From: Streptomyces sp. CB03234
GTDB lineage: Bacteria; Actinomycetota; Actinomycetes; Streptomycetales; Streptomycetaceae
NCBI RefSeq assembly: GCF_001905885.1
Contig: NZ_LIYH01000006.1
Span: forward strand, 496,001 to 560,000
DNA length: 64,000 nt
Direction of reading: 5' to 3'
Below, one piece after another: positions 41,918 to 49,996 of the stretch; within the stretch, counting starts at the first letter, position 1, and every line of letters starts with the position of its first letter. The notes under the pieces are model-generated. The model made no database searches and had not been told where the DNA came from. It worked only from the letters and a program-made list of their open reading frames with translations. A program made the position numbers and the translations under genes.

Positions 41918-43531
41918 ATGCTTACCGTTCGTGGTGCCGACGTGCGCGTCGGCGCCCGGCTGCTGCTGGCCGGCATCTCCTTCCACATCGCGCCCGGCGA
42001 CCGTATCGGCCTGGTCGGCCGCAACGGCGCGGGCAAGTCCACCCTCATGAAGATCCTGGCGGGCCAAACGCGCCCCGCCGCCGGAGACGTCATCCGTACG
42101 GGGTCGGTCGGCCACCTCGCGCAGGACCCGCGCGCCGCCGACCCCGCCACCACCGTCACCGACCGGATCCTGTCCGCGCGCGGGCTCGACCGGGCGGTGC
42201 GGGAGCTGCGCGCCGCCGAGGCCGGGGTGTCCGGAGCCGCCATGGCGGGGGCCTCCCCGAAGGAACTGGACCGCGCCATGGCCGCCTACACCCGCGCCGA
42301 GGCCGAGTTCCAGGCGCGTGGCGGGTACGCCGCCGAGGCCGAGGCCGCCCAGGTCGCCGCCGGGCTCGGGCTGCCCGGCCGGGTACTGGACCAGCCGGTC
42401 GGTGACCTGTCCGGCGGGCAGCGGCGCCGGGTGGAGCTGGCCCGGATCCTGTTCTCCCGCCACGACACGCTGCTGCTGGACGAGCCGACCAACCACCTCG
42501 ACGCCGACTCCGTCGGCTGGCTGCGCGGCTTCCTGGCCGGCCACCCGGGCGGGCTCGTCCTGATCAGCCACGACACCGACCTGCTCGCCGCCACCGTGAA
42601 CCGGGTCTTCCACCTCGACCCGCACCGCGCCGCCCTCGACGTGCACAACACCGGCTGGCGGGCCTACCTCGCCCAGCGCGCCGCCGGCGAACGCCGCCGT
42701 GCCCGCGAGCGGGCCAACGCCGAGCGCAAGGCGGCCGCGCTGCGCACCCAGGCCGACCGGATGCGCGCGCACGTCGCCACCGCCACCGCCGCCAAGAACA
42801 TGGCGCGCCGGGCCGACCGGATGCTGGCCGACCTGGAACCCGCCCGCCGCACCGACAGGGTGGCCCGTATCCGGCTGCCCCAGCCGGCGCCCTGCGGCCG
42901 GATGCCGCTCGGCGCGGTGTCCCTGACCAAGGCGTACGGCACCCATCAGGTCCTCACCGGGGTGGACCTGGCCGTCGACCGGGGCAGCCGCCTGGTGGTC
43001 ATCGGCCCCAACGGCGCGGGCAAGTCCACGCTCATGAAGATCCTCGCCGGCCGGGAGGAACCCGACGCGGGCCGGGTCGTGCGCGGACACGGGCTGCGCC
43101 TGGGCTACTTCGACCAGGAGCACGACACCCTGGACCCCGCCCGCACGGTCCGCGACAACCTGGCGGCCGCCGCCCCGCACCTGGCGGACGGGGAGGTACG
43201 CCAGGTCCTCGGGGCGTTCCTGTTCGGCGGCGACGACGCCGACAAGCCGGCCGGCGTCCTGTCCGGCGGCGAGAAGACCCGGCTCGCCCTCGCCTGCCTG
43301 GTCCACTCGGGCGCCAACGTACTTCTCCTGGACGAGCCGACGAACAACCTGGACCCGGCCTCCCGGGACGAGGTCCTCGCGGCCGTCTCCGCCTACCCGG
43401 GCGCCATCGTGCTGGTCACCCACGACACCGGCGCCGTCGAGGCGCTCCGCCCCGAGCGGGTCCTGCTCCTCCCGGACGGCGACGAGGACCTGTGGAGCGC
43501 CGACTACGGCGATCTGATCGCCCTCGAGTGA
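41918..43531 (+). CDS. ABC-F family ATPase (ribosome-protection type)
   Basis: This is a 537-residue cytoplasmic protein with two ABC domains and no membrane segment. Walker A GRNGAGKST is at residues 34-42 and GPNGAGKST near 365-373; signatures are LSGGQRRR near 163 and LSGGEKTR near 447. The Arg/Ala-rich linker between them (about residues 245-310) is the element that enters the ribosomal exit site in ABC-F proteins. The group includes TlrC/Msr-like antibiotic-resistance factors and housekeeping EttA-like proteins. The leader ORF and hairpin upstream favour a drug-inducible resistance type. The ATG is preceded by GGAGCG. Confidence 0.88.
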   Translation: MLTVRGADVRVGARLLLAGISFHIAPGDRIGLVGRNGAGKSTLMKILAGQTRPAAGDVIRTGSVGHLAQDPRAADPATTVTDRILSARGLDRAVRELRAAEAGVSGAAMAGASPKELDRAMAAYTRAEAEFQARGGYAAEAEAAQVAAGLGLPGRVLDQPVGDLSGGQRRRVELARILFSRHDTLLLDEPTNHLDADSVGWLRGFLAGHPGGLVLISHDTDLLAATVNRVFHLDPHRAALDVHNTGWRAYLAQRAAGERRRARERANAERKAAALRTQADRMRAHVATATAAKNMARRADRMLADLEPARRTDRVARIRLPQPAPCGRMPLGAVSLTKAYGTHQVLTGVDLAVDRGSRLVVIGPNGAGKSTLMKILAGREEPDAGRVVRGHGLRLGYFDQEHDTLDPARTVRDNLAAAAPHLADGEVRQVLGAFLFGGDDADKPAGVLSGGEKTRLALACLVHSGANVLLLDEPTNNLDPASRDEVLAAVSAYPGAIVLVTHDTGAVEALRPERVLLLPDGDEDLWSADYGDLIALE

Positions 43532-43554
43532 GACGATCATGGCAACCTGGCCGG

Positions 43555-44247
43555 ATGAAGACCATCGGACTGATCGGCGGCATGAGCTGGGAATCCAGCG
43601 CGGAGTACTACCGGCTCCTCAACGAGCTGGTACGTGAGCGCCTCGGCGGGCTGCACTCCGCCCGGTGCATCCTGCACTCCGTCGACTTCGCCGACATCGA
43701 GCGGCTCCAGGCCTCCGGCGAGTGGGAGCAGGCCGGGGAGGTGCTCGCCGAGGCCGGGCGGGGGCTGGCGGCCGCCGGGGCGGACCTGCTGCTGATCTGT
43801 ACGAACACCATGCACAAGGTGGCCGGGCAGGTCCAGGACGCCGTGCCCGTACCGTTGCTGCACCTGGGGGACGCGACCGCCGACGCCGTACGCGCGGCGG
43901 GCCTGAAGACGGTGGGGCTGCTGGGGACCGCGTTCACCATGGAGCAGGACTTCTACCGCGACCGGCTCGCCGGGCACGGGCTCACCATCCTCGTTCCCGA
44001 GGCCGAGGGGCGGGCGGAGGTGCACCGGATCATCTACGAGGAGCTGTGCCTCGGCATCGTCGAGGACGACTCCCGCGCCACGTACCAGCGGGTCATCGAC
44101 CAGCTCGTGGCCGACGGGGCGGAGGGAGTCGTCCTTGGTTGCACCGAGATCGAGCTGCTGATCCGGCAGGAGCACAGCCCGGTGCCGGTCTTCCCCACCA
44201 CCCGGCTGCACGCCGAGGCCGCCGTCACCGCTGCTCTGTCCCTTTGA
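43555..44247 (+). CDS. Aspartate/glutamate racemase family protein
   Basis: This is a 230-residue two-domain racemase. Two catalytic cysteines are visible: C82 in CTNTMHK and C196 in GCTEIELL. The opening IGLIGGMSWESSAEYYRLLN is the aspartate racemase (RacX/DapF-like) signature. It interconverts L- and D-aspartate or a related amino acid. The gene starts 23 bases after the ABC-F stop on the same strand, so co-transcription is likely. The ATG at 43555 lacks a clear ribosome binding site. Confidence 0.87.
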   Translation: MKTIGLIGGMSWESSAEYYRLLNELVRERLGGLHSARCILHSVDFADIERLQASGEWEQAGEVLAEAGRGLAAAGADLLLICTNTMHKVAGQVQDAVPVPLLHLGDATADAVRAAGLKTVGLLGTAFTMEQDFYRDRLAGHGLTILVPEAEGRAEVHRIIYEELCLGIVEDDSRATYQRVIDQLVADGAEGVVLGCTEIELLIRQEHSPVPVFPTTRLHAEAAVTAALSL

Positions 44248-44259
44248 TCACGTGTGATC
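44246..44259. promoter_or_regulatory. GATCAC-GT-GTGATC inverted repeat
   Basis: A perfect 6-bp inverted repeat with a 2-base spacer overlaps the racemase stop codon and lies about 109 bases before the first polysaccharide gene. The shape is that of a dimeric repressor operator. No regulator gene is adjacent. Confidence 0.35.
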
Positions 44260-44367
44260 ACATGGTCCCCTCCCGCCACTACATGGGCGACTGACCCTGT
44301 CCCGGAGTGATTTCGACCGGTAACGTCCTGTACCGGCAAGACTCAGGGGGAGACCGGGGGGTCGGAG

Positions 44368-45456
44368 TTGAGCGCTGTACGCACGCATGTCGTCAGGCCG
44401 GGGGAGCTCGACCAGCGGGAGACGGAGGCCTGGCGCGAACTGCGCGCCACATCCGGCGCGCCCGCCAACCCGTTCATGGAGCCGGAGTTCACCCTCGCCG
44501 TGGCCCGGGTACGGCCGGCGGCCCGGGTGGCCGTCCTCCGGGAGGCCGGCGAACCGGTCGGCTTCTTCCCGTACGAAAAGGGGCCGTTGGGGCACGGCCG
44601 GGCCATCGGGCTCGGGGTGTCCGACTGCCAGGGGGCGGTGCTGCGGGCCGGACTCGACATCGGCGCCCGCGACTTGCTGCGCGGCTGCGGGCTCGCCGCC
44701 TGGGAGTTCGACAACCTGGAGGGCGGGCAGAGGGCCTTTCTCGCGGACGCCGCCGAGGAGTCCGCCTCGCCCGTCATCGACGTGGCGGAGGGGTACGCGG
44801 CGTACGAAGCCGTCCTCCGCGCCCAGTCGCCCAAGTTCCTCAAGACCACCCTCGCCAAGGAGCGCCGCCTCGCCAGGCAGGCCGGCGGCACCCGTTTCGT
44901 GTTCGACGAGCGCGACCCCGCCGCGCTGCGCACGCTCATGGCGTGGAAGTCCGCCCAGTACCGCCGCACCGGCCGCCGCGACCGGTTCGCCCGGGAGTGG
45001 ATCAGCACGCTGGTGCACGGCCTGCACACCACCCGCACACCCGGCTGCTCCGGCGTCCTGTCCGTCCTGTACGTCGCCGGCCGGCCCGTCGCCGCGCACT
45101 TCGGGCTCCGCTCCCGCACCGTCCTGTCGTGCTGGTTCCCGGCGTACGACCCCGCCTACGCCAAGTTCTCGCCGGGGCTGATCCTCCACCTCCGCATGGC
45201 CGAGGCGGCCGCGGCGGCGGGCATCGGGATGCTCGACCTGGGGCGGGGCGCCGCCGAGTACAAGGACGCCCTGAAGACCGGCGAACTGCGCGTGTACGAA
45301 GGCTCCTCCGTACGCCCCGGGCTGCGGGCGGGCCTGTACTGGCTGAGCCGCGAGCCCGGCCGCCGCGCCCACCGGTACGTACGCAACCGGCCCCGGCTCG
45401 CCGGATACGCCCAGCAGACGCTCAACCGGGTCGGCCGACTGCGCCACGGCCGCTGA
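44368..45456 (+). CDS. GNAT/FemAB-like acetyltransferase (CelD/BioF2 type)
   Basis: This is a 362-residue protein with the BioF2-like GNAT fold of proteins found in exopolysaccharide and cellulose clusters. Visible blocks are FMEPEFTLAVARVRP, EFDNLEGGQ, AHFGLRSRTVLSCWFPAYDP and MLDLGRGAAEYKDALKTGE, the last being the typical final motif. It probably acylates or aminoacylates a sugar or lipid-linked precursor in the cytoplasm. The TTG start is preceded by GGGGGG and GGAG. It is the first gene of the plus-strand polysaccharide operon. Confidence 0.75.
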   Translation: MSAVRTHVVRPGELDQRETEAWRELRATSGAPANPFMEPEFTLAVARVRPAARVAVLREAGEPVGFFPYEKGPLGHGRAIGLGVSDCQGAVLRAGLDIGARDLLRGCGLAAWEFDNLEGGQRAFLADAAEESASPVIDVAEGYAAYEAVLRAQSPKFLKTTLAKERRLARQAGGTRFVFDERDPAALRTLMAWKSAQYRRTGRRDRFAREWISTLVHGLHTTRTPGCSGVLSVLYVAGRPVAAHFGLRSRTVLSCWFPAYDPAYAKFSPGLILHLRMAEAAAAAGIGMLDLGRGAAEYKDALKTGELRVYEGSSVRPGLRAGLYWLSREPGRRAHRYVRNRPRLAGYAQQTLNRVGRLRHGR

Positions 45457-45467
45457 AGGAGTCTCTC

Positions 45468-46724
45468 ATGGTCCCCATGGTTCCCCACGTCCGCCTGCCC
45501 ATCGCTGTCGCCGACCTGGATCTGGACGGGCTCGACGGACAGGTCCTGTCCTTCCGGTGCCTCGACGGCGACACGACCGGCGACGTCCACGCCCTGGTAC
45601 GGCTCCGGGGCCGCCCCATAGGTACCGTCCTCGGCCGCGTCCCTCCCGGCGCCGACCCGGCAGCCACCCTCGTCGCGCTCGCCCGGGAGCGGCTGGCCGG
45701 CCACCGGGAGCCGCCGCCCGAGACCTACCGGGACCTGCCCCGTACGTCCGTCGTCGTCGCCACCCGCGACCGTGCCGGACAGCTCGCCCGCGCCCTGGAC
45801 TCGCTGCTCGACCAGGACCACCCCGACTACGAGATCGTCGTCGTCGACAACGCGCCCCGCACCCGCGAGACCCAGGACCTCGTCGAGCGGAAGTACGCGC
45901 AGAGGGTGCGGTACGTACGCGAGGACGTGCCCGGCCTCGCCACCGCCCACAACCGGGGCGTCGCCGCCGCCGACGGCGCCGTCCTCGCCTTCACCGACGA
46001 CGACGTGGTCGCCGACCCGCACTGGCTCACCGCCCTCACCGCGCCGTTCGCCGAGGACCCGCGCATCGGCTGCGTCACCGGGCTGATCCTGCCCGCCCGG
46101 CTCCGCACGCCCGCGCAGATCCTCCTCGAAAGCCACGGCGGCTTCGCCAAAGGCTTCACGCCCCGCACCTGGGACCCCGCCCGCCCGCCCGCGGACCAGC
46201 CGCTGTTCCCCTTCACCGCCGGCAGCTTCGGCTCCGGCGCCAACATGGCGTTCCGCGCCACCGCCCTCAACGGCGTGGGCGGCTTCGACCCGGCCACCGG
46301 CACCGGAACGCCCGCCAGGGGCGGCGACGACCTGTACGCGTTCGTGCGCGTCCTCGCCGCCGGGCACCGCCTGCACTACACGCCCGACGCCCTCGTCCGC
46401 CACCACCACCGCGAAACCTGGCAGGACCTGCGCGACCAGGCGTACGGCTACGGCGCCGGCCTCACCGCGTACCTCACCGCCCTCGCCGTCCGCCGCCCCG
46501 CCCTGCTGCCCGCGCTCCTCGCCCGCCTCCCGCGCGGCCTGGCCCACGCGCGCGTGATGACCGCCGCACGGGAAGGCGGGGACACCGGGGCACCAGGACT
46601 GCACGGAACGCACCACCACCCCTGGCCGCGCGGCCTGTCGCGGCTGGAGCGGCGCGGAATGCTGTACGGGCCGGTCGGCTACGCGCGGGCCCGCCTGCGC
46701 CACACCAGAAGCGAGGCGAGATGA
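45468..46724 (+). CDS. Family 2 glycosyltransferase
   Basis: This is a 418-residue protein. A GT-A domain begins near residue 92 (RTSVVVATRDRAGQLARAL) and continues with EIVVVDNAP, LATAHNRGV and the DxD-type motif FTDDDVV at about 175-181. The acceptor region (GSGANMAFRATAL, then GGDDLYAF) is present. About 90 residues precede the catalytic domain. The C-terminal region is basic with a weak hydrophobic stretch. It probably transfers a sugar in the repeat unit of the surface polymer. The ATG at 45468 has AAGGAG 8 bases upstream; its stop overlaps the deacetylase start (ATGA). Confidence 0.88.
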   Translation: MVPMVPHVRLPIAVADLDLDGLDGQVLSFRCLDGDTTGDVHALVRLRGRPIGTVLGRVPPGADPAATLVALARERLAGHREPPPETYRDLPRTSVVVATRDRAGQLARALDSLLDQDHPDYEIVVVDNAPRTRETQDLVERKYAQRVRYVREDVPGLATAHNRGVAAADGAVLAFTDDDVVADPHWLTALTAPFAEDPRIGCVTGLILPARLRTPAQILLESHGGFAKGFTPRTWDPARPPADQPLFPFTAGSFGSGANMAFRATALNGVGGFDPATGTGTPARGGDDLYAFVRVLAAGHRLHYTPDALVRHHHRETWQDLRDQAYGYGAGLTAYLTALAVRRPALLPALLARLPRGLAHARVMTAAREGGDTGAPGLHGTHHHPWPRGLSRLERRGMLYGPVGYARARLRHTRSEAR

Positions 46725-47515
46725 GAGCCCACGTACCCGTCCTGCTCTACCACGCCGTGATGGACGACCCGCCCGACTGGATCGCCGAATTCACCGTCAC
46801 GCCCCGCGACTTCGAGGCCCAGCTCGACGCCATCGTGGCGAGCGGCCGCACGCCCGTCCACCTCTCCGCGCTCGCCGCCCACCTGACAGGACGCGACACC
46901 CTCCCGCCCCACCCCGTCGTCCTCACCTTCGACGACGGCTTCGCCGACCTGCCGGGCCCCACCGCCGAGGCGCTCGCCTCCCGCGACCTGCCCGCCACCG
47001 CGTACCTGACCACCGGGGCGATCACCCCCGGCCGGGCCTGCCTGCTGCCGCCCGCGCCGATGATGGCGCTCGCCGAGGCGCCGCTGCTGGAGCAGTACGG
47101 CATGGAGGTCGGCGCCCACACGGTCACCCACCCCCAGCTCGACACGCTGCCGCCCCGCGAGGTCCGGCGCGAACTGCGCGACGCCAAGGCGGTCCTGGAG
47201 GACGTCCTGGGCCACGAGGTGGCGCACCTGGCCTACCCGCACGGCTACAACAACCGTGCCGTGCGCCGGGCCGCGCTCGCCGCCGGGTACGCGTCCGCCG
47301 TCGCCGTACGGCACGCGCTCAGCTCCGAGACGGACGAGGCGTACCGCATCGCCCGGCTCATCGTGCGCCGTACGCACACCGTCGCCGACATCGAGGCCTG
47401 GATGGCGGGTCGGGGCGCGAGGACCGCGCCGTACCCGGAGTCGCCGGCGACGGTCGCCTGGCGGCTGTACCGGCGGGCGAGGGCGAGGCTGCGGGGGCCG
47501 GAGTTCGCGGGCTGA
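46721..47515 (+). CDS. Polysaccharide deacetylase (CE4)
   Basis: This is a 264-residue protein. The first NodB motif reads VLTFDDGFAD (near residue 66-75), the second GAHTVTHPQL supplies the two metal histidines, and AYPHGYNN is motif 3. It should remove N-acetyl groups from a polysaccharide. No signal peptide is obvious, suggesting action on lipid-linked intermediates at the inner face or non-classical export. It is coupled to the glycosyltransferase by a 4-base overlap. Confidence 0.87.
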   Translation: MRAHVPVLLYHAVMDDPPDWIAEFTVTPRDFEAQLDAIVASGRTPVHLSALAAHLTGRDTLPPHPVVLTFDDGFADLPGPTAEALASRDLPATAYLTTGAITPGRACLLPPAPMMALAEAPLLEQYGMEVGAHTVTHPQLDTLPPREVRRELRDAKAVLEDVLGHEVAHLAYPHGYNNRAVRRAALAAGYASAVAVRHALSSETDEAYRIARLIVRRTHTVADIEAWMAGRGARTAPYPESPATVAWRLYRRARARLRGPEFAG

Positions 47516-47531
47516 GGGGCACCGCACGCGG

Positions 47532-47553
47532 TTGTCCACAGCGGTTGTCCACA
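47532..47553. promoter_or_regulatory. Pair of perfect DnaA boxes
   Basis: TTGTCCACA, the preferred Streptomyces DnaA box, occurs twice in the same orientation at 47532-47540 and 47545-47553. The start-to-start spacing is 13 bases. They lie in the 119-base gap between the deacetylase gene and the large membrane protein gene. They might control the downstream promoter or titrate DnaA. Confidence 0.65.
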
Positions 47554-47591
47554 GGAATCACCAAGAGCCGCCCAAACCCGAAGGACATTCC

Positions 47592-47597
47592 TATACT
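47592..47597 (+). promoter_or_regulatory. -10 element TATACT before the membrane protein gene
   Basis: TATACT lies 38 bases before the GTG at 47635. No good -35 is seen at 16-19 bases. The DnaA boxes end 38 bases upstream of it, close enough to affect polymerase binding. Confidence 0.4.
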
Positions 47598-47634
47598 TCG
47601 CTGAAGCGGCCACATTCGTGGGGGGAGTGGCACA

Positions 47635-49515
47635 GTGCAGCAGCAGCAACGCGCGCCCGCGCCGGTCGCCGACGGGGCGGCCGGCGACGAGTCGACGGAC
47701 GTCCGCTCCGGCGCGCCACCGCCCACCGGACGGCACCGCTCCTGGCCCTGGCAGGCGGTCCTCACCTGGCTGCCGCTGCCGCTCGCCGCCGCCCTGTGGC
47801 TGTACGCGCTGCCGCGCATCGGCTTCCGCGACATCGGGGACTACGGGCTGCTGGACCGGTTCCCGGCCGCGTACTACGCGGCGCTCGCCGTGCTCACGGC
47901 CGGGTTCCTGGTCACGCTGCGGCGCGCGGGGACGGCGCCCTGGTGGCCGGCGACGTACTGCGTGGCCATGCTGGTGGCGCTCAAGGCACCGCCCGCCGTG
48001 CTGTACGACTCGGTGCGGTACGCGTGGGCGGCCAAGCACGACGAGGTGATCACCCGGCTGCTGGCGGAGGGCACGGTCCACCCGTACACCGAGCTGTCGG
48101 GCGGAATGTCGGCGTACGACCAGTGGCCGGGGTTCTTCTCGCTCAACGCCGCGCTGGTACGCGCCTTCGGCGTGGACGTGGCCGCCTCGTACATCAACTG
48201 GGCGCCCGTCGCCCTCGGCGTCCTGACGCTGCCCGTCCTGATGCTGGTCTACCGCACCTTCAGCGACGACTGGCGCCTGGTGTGGACCGGGGTGTGGATC
48301 TTCCAGCTGGCCAACTGGGTGGGCCAGGACTACCTCTCCCCGCAGGGCTTCTCCTACCTGCTGTACCTGACCGTCTTCGCCGTCGTCGTACGGCACTTCG
48401 TGCGGCCGGGCTCGGCCGGGCCGCTGCGCGACCGGGCGCGGCTCGACCCGGCGGCGGCCACCGTCCCGCCGCCGACCGGGACCCGGCAGCGCGCGGTGTG
48501 CGTGCTGATCATCGCCCCGCTGATCGCGACCATCAACGCCTCCCACCAGCTGACCCCCGTGATGCTGTGCGCCACACTGTTCGCGCTCTGCCTCACGCGC
48601 CGCTACCGCAACATCGGGCTGCTCGTCGTCACCGGCGTCATCATGATCGTCTGGGACCTGACGATGGGCCGGGTGCTGTTCCTGGAGACGCTGAGCACGC
48701 TGCGCGACTCGGCCGGCGACCTGCTGAGCAACTCCCGCGCCGGGTACGCCGGTGAGCCCACCGGACCCGGGCCCGAGCTGGTCGGCACCGCCAACATCCT
48801 CATGGTGCTGGTCCTCGCCGCCCTCGCCGGCACGGCGGTGGTGCTGCGCCGCAGGCTGGTCCGCAGCGCCCTGCCGCTGCTGCTGGCCGCCGCCGCGCCC
48901 GTACCGATGTTCGCCGTCAACGACTACGGCGGCGAAATGCTCTTCCGCGTCTACCTGTTCGGGCTGCCCGGTACGGCGTTCTTCGCGGCCGCCGCGCTGG
49001 TCCCGGCGGCCGGCGCCACCGGGCGGGCCTCCCGTGCCGCCCGGCGCGTCACGGCCGTCGCCCTGCCGGTCGCGCTGACCGCGCTGCTGGCCGGGTTCCT
49101 GCCCTCGTACTACGGCAAGGAGGGCATGCACTACGCGCCGCCCGCCGAGGTGGCGCTGGTGAAGCGCGCGTACGACCGGGCTCCGGCGGGCTCGCTGATC
49201 CTGGCGACGACGGGGTCGTTCCCGGGCGCGTACACGCGCTACGACCAGTACGAGCGGTGGTTCTTCACCGAACAGGAAGTGCCCGAGAACCTGAAGATGC
49301 TCCGCGACCCGGCGGGCTACCTGGCGCGCGGTATCCCCGAGGGGCGGCGGGCGTACGTGATCCTCACCCCGACACAGGAGGAGGCCGTCATCGGGGAGGG
49401 CTACCTGCCACCGGGCAGCTTCGACGGCCTGACGGCCGACCTCAGGGGCTCGCCGCTCTTCCGCGTGGTGGAGGACAGCGAGCACGGGCTCGTCCTCGAA
49501 TACCGGCAGCGGTGA
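47635..49515 (+). CDS. Large polytopic membrane protein, possible GT-C type glycosyltransferase
   Basis: This is a 626-residue protein. After a soluble Gln/Ala-rich N-terminus of about 45 residues there are about 11-13 membrane helices, and a soluble C-terminal domain of about 120 residues ends TDLRGSPLFRVVEDSEHGLV. The arrangement, and the extracytoplasmic loop with YTELSGGMSAYDQWPGF between early helices, resemble GT-C lipid-sugar transferases or polymer ligases, but no signature proves it. The GTG follows GGGGGGAG. It has its own promoter-like region with DnaA boxes. Confidence 0.6.
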   Translation: MQQQQRAPAPVADGAAGDESTDVRSGAPPPTGRHRSWPWQAVLTWLPLPLAAALWLYALPRIGFRDIGDYGLLDRFPAAYYAALAVLTAGFLVTLRRAGTAPWWPATYCVAMLVALKAPPAVLYDSVRYAWAAKHDEVITRLLAEGTVHPYTELSGGMSAYDQWPGFFSLNAALVRAFGVDVAASYINWAPVALGVLTLPVLMLVYRTFSDDWRLVWTGVWIFQLANWVGQDYLSPQGFSYLLYLTVFAVVVRHFVRPGSAGPLRDRARLDPAAATVPPPTGTRQRAVCVLIIAPLIATINASHQLTPVMLCATLFALCLTRRYRNIGLLVVTGVIMIVWDLTMGRVLFLETLSTLRDSAGDLLSNSRAGYAGEPTGPGPELVGTANILMVLVLAALAGTAVVLRRRLVRSALPLLLAAAAPVPMFAVNDYGGEMLFRVYLFGLPGTAFFAAAALVPAAGATGRASRAARRVTAVALPVALTALLAGFLPSYYGKEGMHYAPPAEVALVKRAYDRAPAGSLILATTGSFPGAYTRYDQYERWFFTEQEVPENLKMLRDPAGYLARGIPEGRRAYVILTPTQEEAVIGEGYLPPGSFDGLTADLRGSPLFRVVEDSEHGLVLEYRQR

Positions 49516-49528
49516 CAGGGAGGCCGCC

Positions 49529-49996
49529 ATGCAGCTCAACCGCACACAGCCCAACCGCACACAGCCCAACCGCACACAGCCCAACCGCACGCTGCTCAGC
49601 CGCACACCGCTCAGCCGTACGCAGCTCAGAGTCGGACTGGCGCTCTCCGGATGGCTCGCCCTCGGCGCCACCGCCCTGCCCGGCGGCTCGCCACTGCGCT
49701 GGATCCCCCTCCTCGTGTTCGTGACCCTCGGGCCCGGGCTCGCGCTGCTCCACCCGCAGCCGGCGGGGCTCAGGCCCGGGGCCCGGCTGGAGGCCCTGGC
49801 ACTGGCCGCGCCGGTCAGCCTGTCGCTGGCCACACTCACCGCGACCTCGCTGTTCCTGGTGGAGGGGTTCTCCACGACCGCGTTCCTGGTGTCGCTGGCG
49901 GCCTTCGTCACGGTGGCCGCCGCCCTCCCGGGCGTCCCGCTCCCGGCGGCCACGCGCGGCGCCGCCGGACGTGCTCAACCCAGGGGAGACGGATGA
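49529..49996 (+). CDS. Small membrane protein with NRTQP repeats
   Basis: This is a 155-residue protein. The N-terminus consists of four near-identical five-residue repeats (NRTQP) encoded by 15-bp DNA repeats. Four hydrophobic segments follow (about 34-50, 57-73, 88-105, 112-130). It starts 13 bases after the large membrane protein and overlaps the next gene by ATGA, so it is part of the polysaccharide operon. Its function is unknown. N-x-T sequons in the repeat could be incidental. Confidence 0.55.
   Translation: MQLNRTQPNRTQPNRTQPNRTLLSRTPLSRTQLRVGLALSGWLALGATALPGGSPLRWIPLLVFVTLGPGLALLHPQPAGLRPGARLEALALAAPVSLSLATLTATSLFLVEGFSTTAFLVSLAAFVTVAAALPGVPLPAATRGAAGRAQPRGDG
49538..49590 (+). repeat. 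15-bp tandem repeats (AACCGCACACAGCCC)
   Basis: Three perfect copies of AACCGCACACAGCCC (49538-49552, 49553-49567, 49568-49582) and a partial fourth. The unit is a multiple of three and codes for NRTQP. Identical codons indicate recent duplication. Confidence 0.9.

Noticed and set aside
47532..47553. Chromosomal origin of replication at the DnaA boxes
   Set aside because: Only two boxes are present, without dnaA, dnaN or the dense box arrays typical of Streptomyces oriC.
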